In this document: positions 54,508 through 64,000 of the stretch, piece after piece
Layout: every line of letters begins with the position of its first letter
How positions within the stretch are numbered: position 1 is the stretch's first letter
Made by a program: the position numbers and the translations under genes
Notes under the pieces: generated by a model
Databases searched by the model: none
What the model was told of the DNA's origin: nothing
Seen by the model: the letters and a program-made list of their open reading frames with translations, nothing else
From: Campanula takesimana
Lineage: Eukaryota; Streptophyta; Magnoliopsida; Asterales; Campanulaceae
DNA length: 64,000 nt
Direction of reading: 5' to 3'
Assembly (NCBI GenBank): GCA_026119855.1
Contig: JAOWBW010000302.1
Span: forward strand, 530,339-594,338

Positions 54508-55240
54508 GAGGTGGACTGCTGTGCGACGGTCGCACGCCGTGCGACCGTTTCCCACCAAATTCTTTTTTTTTTAAAAAAAAATTTCCTCTGCCATTTTTTG
54601 CTTGCCAACAAAAGTAACATTTTTTATAAGAAAATGTAACACTTTTTTTTCAAAAATTTACCACAATTTTGCTGAAATAAATTAAAGATAACATAAGATT
54701 GACAACTAAACTAATGTAACATTTTATAATAAATGAATGTAACCTTTTTTTTTCTCAATTGTAACACTTTTCTAGGGTTTTACTTTCAATTGAAATGCAA
54801 AACCGATTATATACATGATTTTTTACTCTCTCTTTTTTTTGTTTAAAAAAAAAAAATGTAACATTTAACCTATAAACTGTTACATTCATCTATATAACAT
54901 ATTACAATCATATATGCACTGTGTTACATTCAATTATTACTTTTTTTAATCACAAAAATTATTTATATTATTTGCGAAACTGCTGTTACATCTTACAATA
55001 AAAAGTGTTACTTTTTTAAGACCAAACTGTTACTTTCTTCATAAGAAAGTGTTACATTTTATTATGACGAGCAACTCACTTGTTTTGTATGTTAAAAATT
55101 ATTTAAAAAAAAAAAAAAAACACATATCATGACCTATGTAGTTTTATTCGTCTCGTCGAGACGAGCACAACGGTATTTTTTTTAAAAAAAATACAACTTA
55201 TAAATCTCAAGATATAGCATTTTGAAGTTATTGGAGGTTC
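54508..55240. mobile_element. 733-bp element with 9-bp duplication and no terminal inverted repeat
   Basis: Flanked by a perfect TACGTCTAT repeat (54499-54507 and 55241-55249). One end has gcgacggtcgcacgccgtgc, the other tcgtctcgtcgagacgag, ctcaagatatagcatttt and gaagttattggaggttc. The body is made of aaaatgtaacattttt phrases. The two ends do not match each other inverted. It is a single arm of the family seen as a fold-back at 9846-11785. Confidence 0.7.
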
Positions 55241-55249
55241 TACGTCTAT

Positions 55250-55357
55250 TGTCGGCAAGCCATCCTATGTTGTTTAATATTGGAGTATAAATTATTTTGA
55301 AGCTCTGTCATAAATGGGAAAATGAAAAGGAAAATCGTAAATATATGTGGTATAGTA
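55250..55357. other. Short spacer
   Basis: Nothing recognised. Confidence 0.3.
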
Positions 55358-55598
55358 CTTCTGTCCCAGAAAAGATAGTCTCATTTTGACTGTTTATGGT
55401 TAACACAAATGTACTTTGACCAACCATTGGTGATAATCTAATCATTCTAGTGAAATTCTAAAATTTGTAATTGATTTATCAATAATAATTTTTAGAATTT
55501 TATTGTGATCTAATAATTGACACTAATATTTAGTCAAAATTTATTTTTATTAACCATAAAAAATCAAAATGAAACTATCTTTCAGAGACAGAGGGAGT
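55358..55598. mobile_element. Stowaway-like MITE
   Basis: 241 bp; ends cttctgtcccagaaaagata and tttcagagacagagggag; TA flanks; related to the copy at 40073. Confidence 0.75.
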
Positions 55599-55776
55599 AT
55601 AAAAGGCTAATAGAAGTAGGTTCAGGTGCCATGGATTTATTTTAGATTCATACACTAACTATTCCATAACCATAACAAGTGTCAATCTTAATTTGTCACT
55701 TTTTAATAAATTTATTTCACTTATTTATATAAAGTTATATTGCATTAATATTATTTTGTTATTTATAAACATGATA

Positions 55777-56022
55777 CTCCCTCGGTCCCTAAATGAGTGT
55801 CCATTTTCAAAAAATATTTGTCAAAAAATGAGTGTTTTTTTAAACATAACTTTGTCCCTAAATGTTTTTTTTTCAATTTTTTTTTCACCGGTCTCTTTAT
55901 ATGTGCAAAACTAAAGGAGATTACAATATTATATATGAATCTTTGCCACCAAATTGTACAAAAAGTTGAGATTTTCAGATGTCCCATAAAATAAAATTTG
56001 GACACTCATTTAAGAACAGAGG
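55777..56022. mobile_element. Stowaway MITE, subfamily C
   Basis: 246 bp; ends ctccctcggtccctaaatga and actcatttaagaacagaggta; a close relative of the copy at 20145. Confidence 0.75.
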
Positions 56023-56048
56023 TAATATTACTTTTAAATAAATGAAAC

Positions 56049-56287
56049 TATTAGACCGAAACCCTAACTTGAGAAACAAGTTAGGGTTGCCGCACCTCTT
56101 TCCTATTTGCTTCTCATATATTCAGTTTCCTACTTTAAGTCAATATAAAATAATAGTCTTAGAATTGTTTTCAAACACATGCTTACTACTCTTGTATATA
56201 TAGGGGCCTATTATTATCAATACAAGTGAGGTTAATTTTATTCATCAAAACTTTGTTTCATATGATCTTATTCTCTAATATTCAACA
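56049..56287 (+). repeat. 5' LTR of the copia element
   Basis: Begins tattagaccg, ends ttcaaca. Near the start, aaccctaacttg-agaaa-caagttagggtt is a perfect 12-bp hairpin with telomere-like sequence. tatatatagg (56195-56204) is a good TATA box. Confidence 0.92.
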
Positions 56288-56300
56288 TGGTATCTAGAGC
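56288..56300 (+). promoter_or_regulatory. Primer-binding site
   Basis: TGGTATCTAGAGC, close to the complement of the 3' end of initiator Met-tRNA, directly after the LTR. Confidence 0.85.
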
Positions 56301-56325
56301 ATAACGATTCAATTTTTTTTCTCTC

Positions 56326-57236
56326 ATGGCCGAAACTTCCACTCTGCCAAATCCGGCAGAGCCTACTAAACCCTTGATCATCGTTTCTCTTACTCATATC
56401 CTAAAACTAACCCCTACCAACTACATCAGTTGGAAAACTCAAGTCGTTGCTAGTCTTCATGGTTACGATCTTCATCAGTTCATTGATGGCAATCACCCTG
56501 CACCGCCCACAACCCTACCAAATCCTGATGCAAATCCCAACATCCCGGATGACTCCACCGACGCACAGAAGGCCGCCGCTCGTGCTGCCGCCGCCGTTAC
56601 CCCAGCTACAATCCCAAATCCAGCCTACACACATGGTTTCGTCAAGATCAACTATAACTCAGTGCCTTAGCCGGATCTCTCTCTGCACCACTTCTTCCCC
56701 TCATCTCTTCCTGGGCCACAACCCAAGAAGTCTGGAACACCTTAACCAAAACATATGCTAATCCTTCCAAAGGACATCTTAAGCAAATCAAGGATCGACT
56801 ACGTAATATCACCAAAGGTTCTCGTTCCATCACAGACTACATGCATGATATAAAAAACAACGCAGACCAACTGGCATCACTAGGCCGACCTATTGATCCC
56901 GACGACCTAGTCGATAAAATCCTTGATCAACTTCATGATTCAGACTATGACAGTGTCATCAACGCAGTACAGAGTCGTGATACACCCATCGTGTTTGATG
57001 AATTTCACGAGAAACTGATCAACAAAGAGGTGTCTCTAAAACATCATTCCACACAAGCTCCCTCCTTCCCGGCTACTGTGGCGTATGGAGCCAAACAACC
57101 TGTTCGAAATAACTCCTATCAATCACCCAACACCAACACATCCAATCTACCCACTCGGCCAAACCCTAACCCTACCCCTCCCTCTAACCGAAACTCTCAA
57201 AACCCTAACCCTAACTACAAGGGCCGTTGACAATGG
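56326..57236 (+). pseudogene. Copia gag, frameshifted
   Basis: It starts MAETSTLPNP and contains the copia gag signature (LTPTNYISWKTQVVASLHGY) near residue 30. The first frame stops at 56668. A shift of frame near 56660 opens the continuation (SITDYMHDIKNNADQLASLG, then DDLVDKILDQL), typical of the UBN2-type gag domain. After 57230 a stop and a degraded zinc knuckle (WCRVEGN…QCTLF, with only part of the CCHC residues) follow. No functional capsid protein can be made. Confidence 0.85.
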
Positions 57237-58545
57237 TGTCGTGTGGAAGGAAACTTTCTCAATCAATGCACCTTGTTTCGTTAAGCCTTTCCTAATGCCG
57301 ATTTTCCTCAACCTTACCCTCCAAACTCCTCTAATCCTTCCCAAACTGCCAACTCTTCCCAACAGCCTTACCGGGTCCTTAATTAGAATCCACTGGCTGC
57401 TTACACTGCTCATACTCACTCTTCTCAAGATCCGGGTTGGTTGGTTGACAGTGGGGCAACTCATCATTCAACCAGTGACCTTCAGAATCTCTCCCTCTAC
57501 ACTCCGTACGACGGTACTGAAGAACTCATAATTGGCGATGGTTCAGGTTTATCTATATCTCACACTGGTTCCACATCTCTCTCTCTTTCTCTCTCTCTCT
57601 CTTCTTCAGTATTACAATTAAATCATGTTCTTCATGTTCCTTTTCTCTCTCGTAATATTTTATCTGTCTCCAAGTTTTGTGTCGGTAACAATGTCTCTGT
57701 CACGTTCTTACCTGATTCCTTTGTTGTGAAGGATCTTCGTACGGACACAACCCTTTTCCAAGGCAAGTCTAACTCCGGCGTTTATGAACGGCTTCCGTCC
57801 CCCCTGCTGTTCATGTCTCCATCTCATCTCGTACCGTCAATTGGCACCATCGTCTTGGTCATCCGTCTTCTCAAATTTTACAGCATCTTAGCTCAAGTTT
57901 TAGTTTAGACATTCCTAGAATTAGTCTTTTTCATTGTAATTCTTGTGACTGCAATAAAAGTCACAAACTTCTGTTTACTGAAAATTCTCTTACATCTTCC
58001 GGTCCTCTTGATTTAATTTACAGTGATGTATGGACCTCACCTGTTCTTTCTTTTGATGGTTATAAGTATTACATCATTTTTGTTGATCACTTCACCAAAT
58101 ATATCTGGCTCTATCCACTCAAACACAAAAATGATGCCACTAAAATCTTCACCAATTTTCGAAATCTGGTGGAGAAATACTTTAACCGATATATTCTCAC
58201 CATCTTCAGTGATAATGGTGGTGAATACATTGGGCTCCGTCCTCTTTTACTCTCTCTGGGTATTTCTCATCTCACATCTCCTCCCCATACACCGGAACAC
58301 AATGGGTACTCTGAACGGCGTCATCGCCATATTATCAAAACTAGTCTCACTCTCCTCTCTCATGCTCACATATCTAACAAATACTGGCCCCTAGCCTTTG
58401 TCACTGCTAGTTACTTAATTAATTGTTTGCCATCTCGTACCCTTAACCTACACTCTCCATTCCTCAAACTGTTTGGTCACTCTCCCAACTATCATAAACT
58501 ACGGAGCTTTGGATTTCTCTGTTATCCATGGCTACGACCCTACTC
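57237..58545 (+). pseudogene. Copia protease and integrase region, broken
   Basis: The protease active site is in WLVDSGATHH (57432-57464). A frame change near 57830 is needed to reach integrase, which has the HHCC zinc region (HHRLGH…CNSC) and the catalytic acidic residues: Asp in YSDVWTSP (about 58024), Asp in FSDNGGEY (about 58208) and Glu in TPEHNGYSER (about 58300). Close to 58545 roughly 100 bp are missing, between the end of integrase and the HVRFVEHIFPF segment, which removes the usual 'FLGYS' linker. Confidence 0.85.
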
Positions 58546-60503
58546 TTCTCACTTCATGTTCGTTTCGTGGAACACATATTCCCTTTTGCCTCTCTCACTC
58601 TCTCTGACAACACCCTTGCCTCCCCAGATGAATGGTGTACCATGAAACTTCCCCTTATCACCCCACCCCCTCAAATGGCCATACCTACTGCCCCAAATTT
58701 AGGACATGCCGGACCCCTCCCTGAACCGGCAGGTTCCCCTACACATTCGGCCGAACCACAGTCCACACCCTTACATCCCACTTCCGCTGCATCAACTACC
58801 CCACCTGCTACTTCCTCAGCATCCACCATTCCTCCACCACCCCCATTACCTACCGGACCTATCACTAGACTCCGCAATAACATTCGCAAACCCATCACTA
58901 AACTCAACCTCCATGCTACTCTTCCCATCTCTACCAATGAACCATCCACTTACTCTCAAGCCCTTAAAATCCCGACCTGGAGGTCTGCTATGCAGGCTGA
59001 GTACGATGCGTTGGTTCATAATCACACTTGGGATCTTGTTCCCGCTGCACCGAATCAACATCCTATTGGTTGTAAATGGATCTTCAGAACCAAATATCAT
59101 CCAGATGGCACTGTTGAACACCACAAAGCTCTCCTTGTTGCTAAAGGGTTTCACCAACGACCGGGCATTGATTATTATCAGAGATTTTCAGTCCCGTGGT
59201 AAAACCAGCTACCATCCGTACTGTTCTGTCTCTTGCTGTTACACGCGGTTGGTCCCTCAGACAGGTTGACATTAACAATGCGTTTCTTCAAGGTTCATTG
59301 TCCGAAGATGTGTATATGGTTCAACCCCCAGGTTTTGTTGATGCTCGTTCTCCAAATCATGTTTGCAAACTCCGACAAGCAATCTATGGACTTAAACAAG
59401 CACCCCGTGCCTGATACACTGAGCTAAAACAATATCTTTTATCCGCAGGCTTTCAGAACTCAAGGTCCGACCCCTCCTTGTTTACCTGCAACCATTCGGA
59501 GGGTTTCATTGTCCTTTTGGTCTATGTCGATGACATTATTATCACCGGTTCATCCGCTGCGTTACTCGACTCCTTCGTTCACAACTTTGCCACACGATTC
59601 TCACTCAAAGTTCTTGGACCGCTCTCTTACTTTCTTGGTGTGGAAGTCATTCCTCACAATGATGGGTTATTCTTGAGCCAACAGAAGTACATTCAGGACC
59701 TTCTTACTCGGTATAATATGGATGATTCTAAATCGGTACCCACTCCCTTGGTTCCGGACCCTTACCTCACTGCCAATTCCGGCACCCCATTAACCAATCC
59801 GTCTGAGTATCGTCAGTTAGTAGGATCACTACAGTATCTTTCATTGACAAGATGTGATTTATCATTTGCTGTTAATCGGTTGGCTCAATTCATGCAACAT
59901 CCTACTGATATTCACTGGGGCAATCTCAAACGCATTTTGCGTTACCTGTCTGGCACCCGTACTCATGGTCTGTTACTCCGGAAGTCTTCTCCTGATACTC
60001 TTCATGCTTTCACCGATGCTGATTGGGCTGGAGACAAGCTTGATTATGTCTCTACCACTGGCTATTTGGTTTATCTTGGCACGAATCTTCTCGCCTGGAG
60101 TTCCAAGAAACAACGGACCCTTGCTCACTCGTCTACGGAGGCTGAATATAGGGAAGTTGGTGCTACCTGTGCCGAACTTCTATGGCTTCAAAATCTTCTC
60201 TCAGAGCTTCGGATCACTCCTTCGTCTCAGCCAGTTATTTACTGTGATAATTTAGGTGCCACATATGTCCCTGCTAATCCTAGGTTTCACTCTCGGATGA
60301 AGCATATTGCCCTGGACTATCATTTTGTTCACGAGCAGGTACAGAGTAACAAATTGCGGGTCACTCACATTTCTGGTGATGACAATCTAGCTGATGCACT
60401 TACCAAAGCCTTACCTCGTACTCGGTTCGAATTTCTGGTTTCCAAGATTGGTCTTACCCTCCGGACTTCCATCTTGCGGGGGCATATTAGACCGAAACCC
60501 TAA
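58546..60503 (+). pseudogene. Copia reverse transcriptase and RNase H region, broken
   Basis: After a Pro/Ser/Thr-rich linker the RT begins (TWRSAMQAEYDALVHNHTWD, about 58975) and runs through GCKWIFRTKY and VAKGFHQRPGIDY. It changes frame near 59200, then continues QVDINNAFLQG, QPPGFVD and AIYGLKQAPRA. There a TGA (59413-59415) replaces an expected Trp codon. The remainder is open from 59478 to 60503: LLVYVDDIIITG (RT catalytic YVDD), then RNase H (FTDADWAGD, STEAEYRE, YCDN) to the C-terminus. The last 341 codons are intact. Confidence 0.88.
60470..60484 (+). promoter_or_regulatory. Polypurine tract of the copia element
   Basis: catcttgcgggggca directly before the 3' LTR, almost the same as the catcttgcgggagcg before the 3' LTR of the small element at 44612. 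Confidence 0.7.
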
Positions 60504-60723
60504 CTTGAGAAACAAGTTAGGGTTGCCGCACCTCTTTCCTATTTGCTTTTCATATATTCAGTTTCCTACTTTAAGTCAATATAGAATAATAGTCTTAGAA
60601 ATGTTTTCAAACACATACTTACTACTCTTGTATATATAGGGGCCTATTATTATCAATACAAGTGAGGTTAATTTTATTCATCAAAACTTTGTTTCATATG
60701 TTCTTATTCTCTAATATTCAACA
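60485..60723 (+). repeat. 3' LTR of the copia element
   Basis: Differs from the 5' LTR at about five sites (for example gcttttcat against gcttctcat). Confidence 0.92.
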
Positions 60724-60728
60724 GAAAC

Positions 60729-61964
60729 AACATTTTTTATAAAATTTCAAAGATATCATTTTGTGTACACCATTATTGCATGTCTTTTTTTAATGGTATA
60801 ATCATAGTCATAACTCCTTTTATCTTAATTGAAACTACATATAACAGTATATTATTTTGATGAGACTCACTTGCCCACTCACAACAATTTTTAAATTAGT
60901 AAATTTATAATACTTTTTCTTTTTTTGATGAGACTCACTTGCCCACTCACAACAATTTTTCACGCACTATTCTGCACTCTAATTTCTCTTTGTAGGGACC
61001 ACGACCACCACCACCACTTTCCCACATTAATATGATATTGTCCGCTTTGGGCTCAGCCCGCACGGATTTGTTTTTGGGTGGGTGAGTGCTCTTATATACC
61101 TTACAATTGTTTGCTCAATTGCCGATGTAGAACTTTGGGTTGCACCCCAACACTCTTTTATATTTCACTTTTTTACACTCACAGAACCAGCTCCAGTAAC
61201 CTTTTTTAAATCTTCATACTCACCAAATATACGGGTTCAATTGAATTGAGACGAATGGTTTAACGTAGTAGTGAGAAGAAACTACTACAGTTTACCTACA
61301 CATAACATAACAAGAGACACACGGCCTCGTGAATTTGGCAATGTTCCTGTGAAACTTTTCTCTTGGGATCAACTGAACGCGGTGTTAAATTTATCACATC
61401 GCTACGTTTTAAAGCTCAATGTATGTAAAGATTTTCGCGTTCGGTGGTATTCACAATTTAGCGAATTAGTTTTGGACACAAGAAGCGAGCAGAGTGATGT
61501 GAAAGGCTCAAGCTCTTACGCTCATGAGTCGCTTCCTGTTTATGCATGACCTCATCTCTAAAAGAGATCAGAAGACAAAATAACAAAGAATGATCAAGAT
61601 TAATCTGCATAAAATGAACAACGACAACTAAGAAAATAATTCATAATATTCATTTTAGGTCCCTGAGACTAAAACTTAGTAATCTTTATAAGTAAAGTCA
61701 ATTTAAATATTTATAAATACAATTACTCGTGATATTATTTATTGTAAAATTAATTTTTTTTGCAAAAAAAGTAAAATGTAAAGTCTCAGAAATCTACTCA
61801 TTGAAGGGCTGCAGCTCCTGCTATATGCTATACATGCCCTCATTCAATTCAAAGACTAATAGGTACTTAAAAATGCACTATATAATGCTAAAACACTTGA
61901 TTCATGTTCAAATGTTTATCGCTTATTGAGTGGTAAATTAAACTTTTATATTGCAAATTTGATA
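60729..61964. other. Intergenic stretch with a short duplication
   Basis: A segment of about 37 bp (gatgagactcacttgcccac…) occurs twice, at 60858 and 60927, and resembles the interior of Stowaway copies of subfamily D, so this is likely a MITE relic. A 92-codon plus frame (61271-61549) has no motif. Confidence 0.4.
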
Positions 61965-62235
61965 CTCTTTTCATCTCAAAATACTTGCATTCAATGAGAA
62001 TTTTTTCCCCCCAAAGTACTTGCAATTTTTACAGCTTTTCATAAGACTTTTGACACACTTTCACTTTGCCTAATCTACCCTTATTTATGATTAGGTAGTG
62101 TCATTGAAAAAATATTTAATTGTCTAGGTACTTGAAATATTGAAAGTGTAATTTAGTCTTATTTGATATGTATTGATTGTTTTTCTTAATATGTGTGAAA
62201 AGTCCTAAAACTACAATTTTTTTGAACGGTGGGAG
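61965..62235. mobile_element. Stowaway-like MITE
   Basis: 271 bp; ends ctcttttcatctcaaaatac and ttgaacggtgggag, TA flanks. Confidence 0.65.
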
Positions 62236-62289
62236 TATAAAATTCACAATATAAACTTTTCACTTTAACTCCATCAAATTTTGCCATGT

Positions 62290-62480
62290 TTCATTAAACA
62301 ATCCTTCATTTTCCCAAACTTTTAAATAAAATTTAAAATTTTGACAAAGTTTAGGGGGGTCAAAAATGCATACACATGTATTCTTACTAAAGTTGAAGGG
62401 GGTAGAATGACATTTCTTAAAAGTTCAGGTGGTTAATTGACCCCCCTTGGCCCCTTGCCCCTTAATATAGCTCCGCCCCT
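62290..62480. mobile_element. Right end of a hAT (Tip100-like) relic
   Basis: Inverted, the end at 62479 reads CAGGGGCGGAGCTATATTAA, the usual Tip100-type hAT terminus, with subterminal ggggcaaggggccaaggggg. No left end or duplication found. Confidence 0.45.
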
Positions 62481-63258
62481 GATATAAGTGTTGTTGCGGG
62501 AAACATGAAAAAGGTTTGTCCCGATTCAACTTATCAAAACTAATAATTGGAGCTACGGGTGGGTCGGGTTTTGGATTAATGGTCCATCGTTCTCCAAGCC
62601 TTGAAGATATGAGGTGGAACATGGGTTCTCTTCTTCTGTCACCTTACATGTTATGTACCTCTCTGTCACATTTGAAATAGGATGTTTTGTTATCATATTT
62701 GAAATAAAATGTTCTAAAATGATTTTTTTTTTAATTAATGAACCCACTCGTCATACTCACAATTATGGGTTCGTTACCTGAAAAATGCATTTTACCAAGT
62801 GATTAAGAAAAACGTGTTTTGCAACGGCACGATTTGCTGGAAAAAACTTCAAATGACAATTTGAGGGTCTAAACGACGTCTTTTGGCGAAGCCTGATGAT
62901 TTATGTTTCTCTTCATATTTCCTTTCAAAAAAACTCATCTGCGTATCACTTTCAAAGGTTCTGACTATCCGATTCAAAGGTTCTGGCTATCAATCTCAAA
63001 TGTTTTTTTCAGCTTTAAAGGTTATTTTTTTCTCTCACTTGCAAAATGAAAAACACTATCTAGAAGCATTTATTATTTCTATACAGAACCTCTTAAGCTT
63101 GATACCCAGAAGGTTTGTTGGCCATGACTTTGTTCAAATATCATTAAAATCATATCCAAAAGGCTTTATTATCGATGTCCAAAACCTTTTACAGTTGATA
63201 TCCAGAATTTTTCTTGGCCAAGACTTTCTTAAAATGTGCTTGAAACTCATATCCAGAT

Positions 63259-63294
<36 letters not shown>

Positions 63295-63917
63295 AGAACA
63301 ATTTGATTTTGATATCCAGAAGGTTTGTTGGTCATGACCTTCTTCAAATGTGCTTCAAAAAACATATCCAGAATGCTTTATATTGATATCCATAACCGTT
63401 TGAGAAGTTCCGATTATTTACAAAATGCCACCGCGCGTTTTTTAATGAAGTTCCGCATATTTACAAAAATGCCACCGCGTATTTTTAAAAACACGTTTTT
63501 CCTGGGCGTTTTTAAAACGCGTTTTACCCAATATTTTGGCCACAGTTATTTTTCATTTATTATTCCTTACCCACTATCTCTCTTATTCATACTCACAACA
63601 CCTATTTTTCAAATCACTTTTTGTAATAAAATATTAATATTCTTTAATCATCCTTATGTAGGGAGAAAGAATCCTATTTTAAATGGACGGGGGAGTAATT
63701 GAATTTCAGTGCCCGTACATTTCGACAAATAATTTCTTCATTTTGGTTTTCTTTTTTTTTTTCAAATATTTTTTCTTCTTTTGGTTTGTGCACATAAATA
63801 GTGCTAGCCCCAGAGCCAGAAGGAGCTCCTCCCCCACACCCATACTAACAATATTCAATCAATGCCTAATTAGTTTCCAACCAAAAATTTGACCGTACGT
63901 ATCTGATAAAAAAAATA
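62481..63917. other. Intergenic stretch with degenerate repeats
   Basis: From about 63080 to 63400 the phrases gatatccagaaggtttgttgg, catgact-ttcttcaaatgtgc and catatccagaatgcttta recur three to four times with spacing near 100 bp. Around 62790-62830 and 63430-63530 are several aaaacgcgtttt/aaaacacgttttt palindromes. The frames that run through the repeats have no protein motif. Confidence 0.4.
63263..63293. repeat. (TA)n microsatellite
   Basis: About 15 uninterrupted TA units within the degenerate repeat. Confidence 0.9.
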
Positions 63918-64000
63918 CTTCATCCGTCTCAAAATAAATGTCGTTTTGAAGTGTTTCACACATTTTAAAAAATGCCATTAATGCATATGAAGAAGTCTCA
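63918..64000. mobile_element. Stowaway MITE, cut by the window edge
   Basis: Left end cttcatccgtctcaaaataa after TA; the rest lies outside the window. Confidence 0.6.

Larger units (their letters stand above)
56049..60723 (+). mobile_element. Ty1/copia retrotransposon, full length, probably Ale/Retrofit group
   Basis: Two 239-bp LTRs (56049-56287 and 60485-60723), a perfect GAAAC duplication (56044-56048 and 60724-60728), a primer-binding site TGGTATCTAGAGC after the 5' LTR and a purine tract (cttgcggggg) before the 3' LTR. The order gag, protease, integrase, reverse transcriptase, RNase H is that of Ty1/copia. By eye the LTRs differ at about five positions, so the insertion is young, yet the coding region has frameshifts, stops and an internal deletion. 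Confidence 0.93.

Noticed and set aside
57147..57467. Minus-strand open frame of 106 codons
   Set aside because: Complement of the gag-protease region of the copia element.
62883..63260. 125-codon open frame with repeated motifs
   Set aside because: It follows the degenerate DNA repeat and has no protein family signature.

Overview
This is a nuclear window from a flowering plant, almost certainly a eudicot. The evidence is spliced genes with GT-AG introns, two plant U-box E3 ligase genes, plant-type LTR retrotransposons, Mutator-like, hAT and PIF/Harbinger elements, and about 28 Stowaway-type MITEs with the CTCCCTCCGTCC end and TA target duplications. I cannot name the species. There are no rRNA genes, CRISPR arrays or bacterial operons. 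The two host genes are 17.6 kb apart and convergent: CHIP (co-chaperone U-box E3 ligase, 8 exons, + strand, 12895-17995) and a PUB9-like U-box/ARM E3 ligase (2 exons, - strand, 37605-35602). The Arabidopsis homologues carry adjacent locus numbers (AT3G07360, AT3G07370), so this looks like conserved microsynteny prised apart by transposons.

Layout. 0-5.7 kb: AT-rich DNA with nested MITEs, an internally deleted LINE copy with a 19-bp duplication, a hAT element and a tRNA-like SINE head. 5.7-9.4 kb: a Ty3/gypsy element of Tat/Ogre/Retand type with TTTTC duplications; a deletion has fused a truncated 5' LTR to the antisense ORF that lies before the 3' LTR. 9.5-11.8 kb: a MITE and a roughly 1.9-kb compound inverted repeat. 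12.9-18 kb: CHIP, with MITEs in three introns. 18.6-20.5 kb: a diverged tandem duplication with different MITE occupancy in its copies.

23.4-32.0 kb: the most interesting object, an 8.6-kb Mutator-like element (MULE). It has long terminal inverted repeats and a likely 9-bp target duplication (7/9 match). It carries two genes on the - strand: a broken transposase fused to an OTU-type cysteine protease domain, and a six-exon gene for a plant mobile domain (PMD) protein with an acidic N-terminus that still reads open. Five clusters of palindromic TACACGAGATG/CATCTCGTGTA units and a tandem array of about 170-bp units lie between and around the genes.

32-42 kb: MITEs, a hAT element with a perfect 8-bp duplication, PUB9 and its upstream region. 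42.5-44.9 kb: a small non-autonomous copia-like element with a very C-rich, G-poor interior. 45-50 kb: AT-rich DNA with a SINE, a LINE RNase H fragment and a self-complementary AT minisatellite. 50.5-55.2 kb: a Harbinger-like MITE, a second MULE with about 180-bp inverted repeats, a hAT element and a 733-bp element with a 9-bp duplication but no inverted repeats. 56.0-60.7 kb: a full-length Ty1/copia element, probably of the Ale/Retrofit group, with nearly identical LTRs but many lesions in gag-pol. 60.7-64 kb: repeat relics.

The two host genes belong to protein quality control and ubiquitination but need not act together. Nearly everything else is mobile DNA at different stages of decay.
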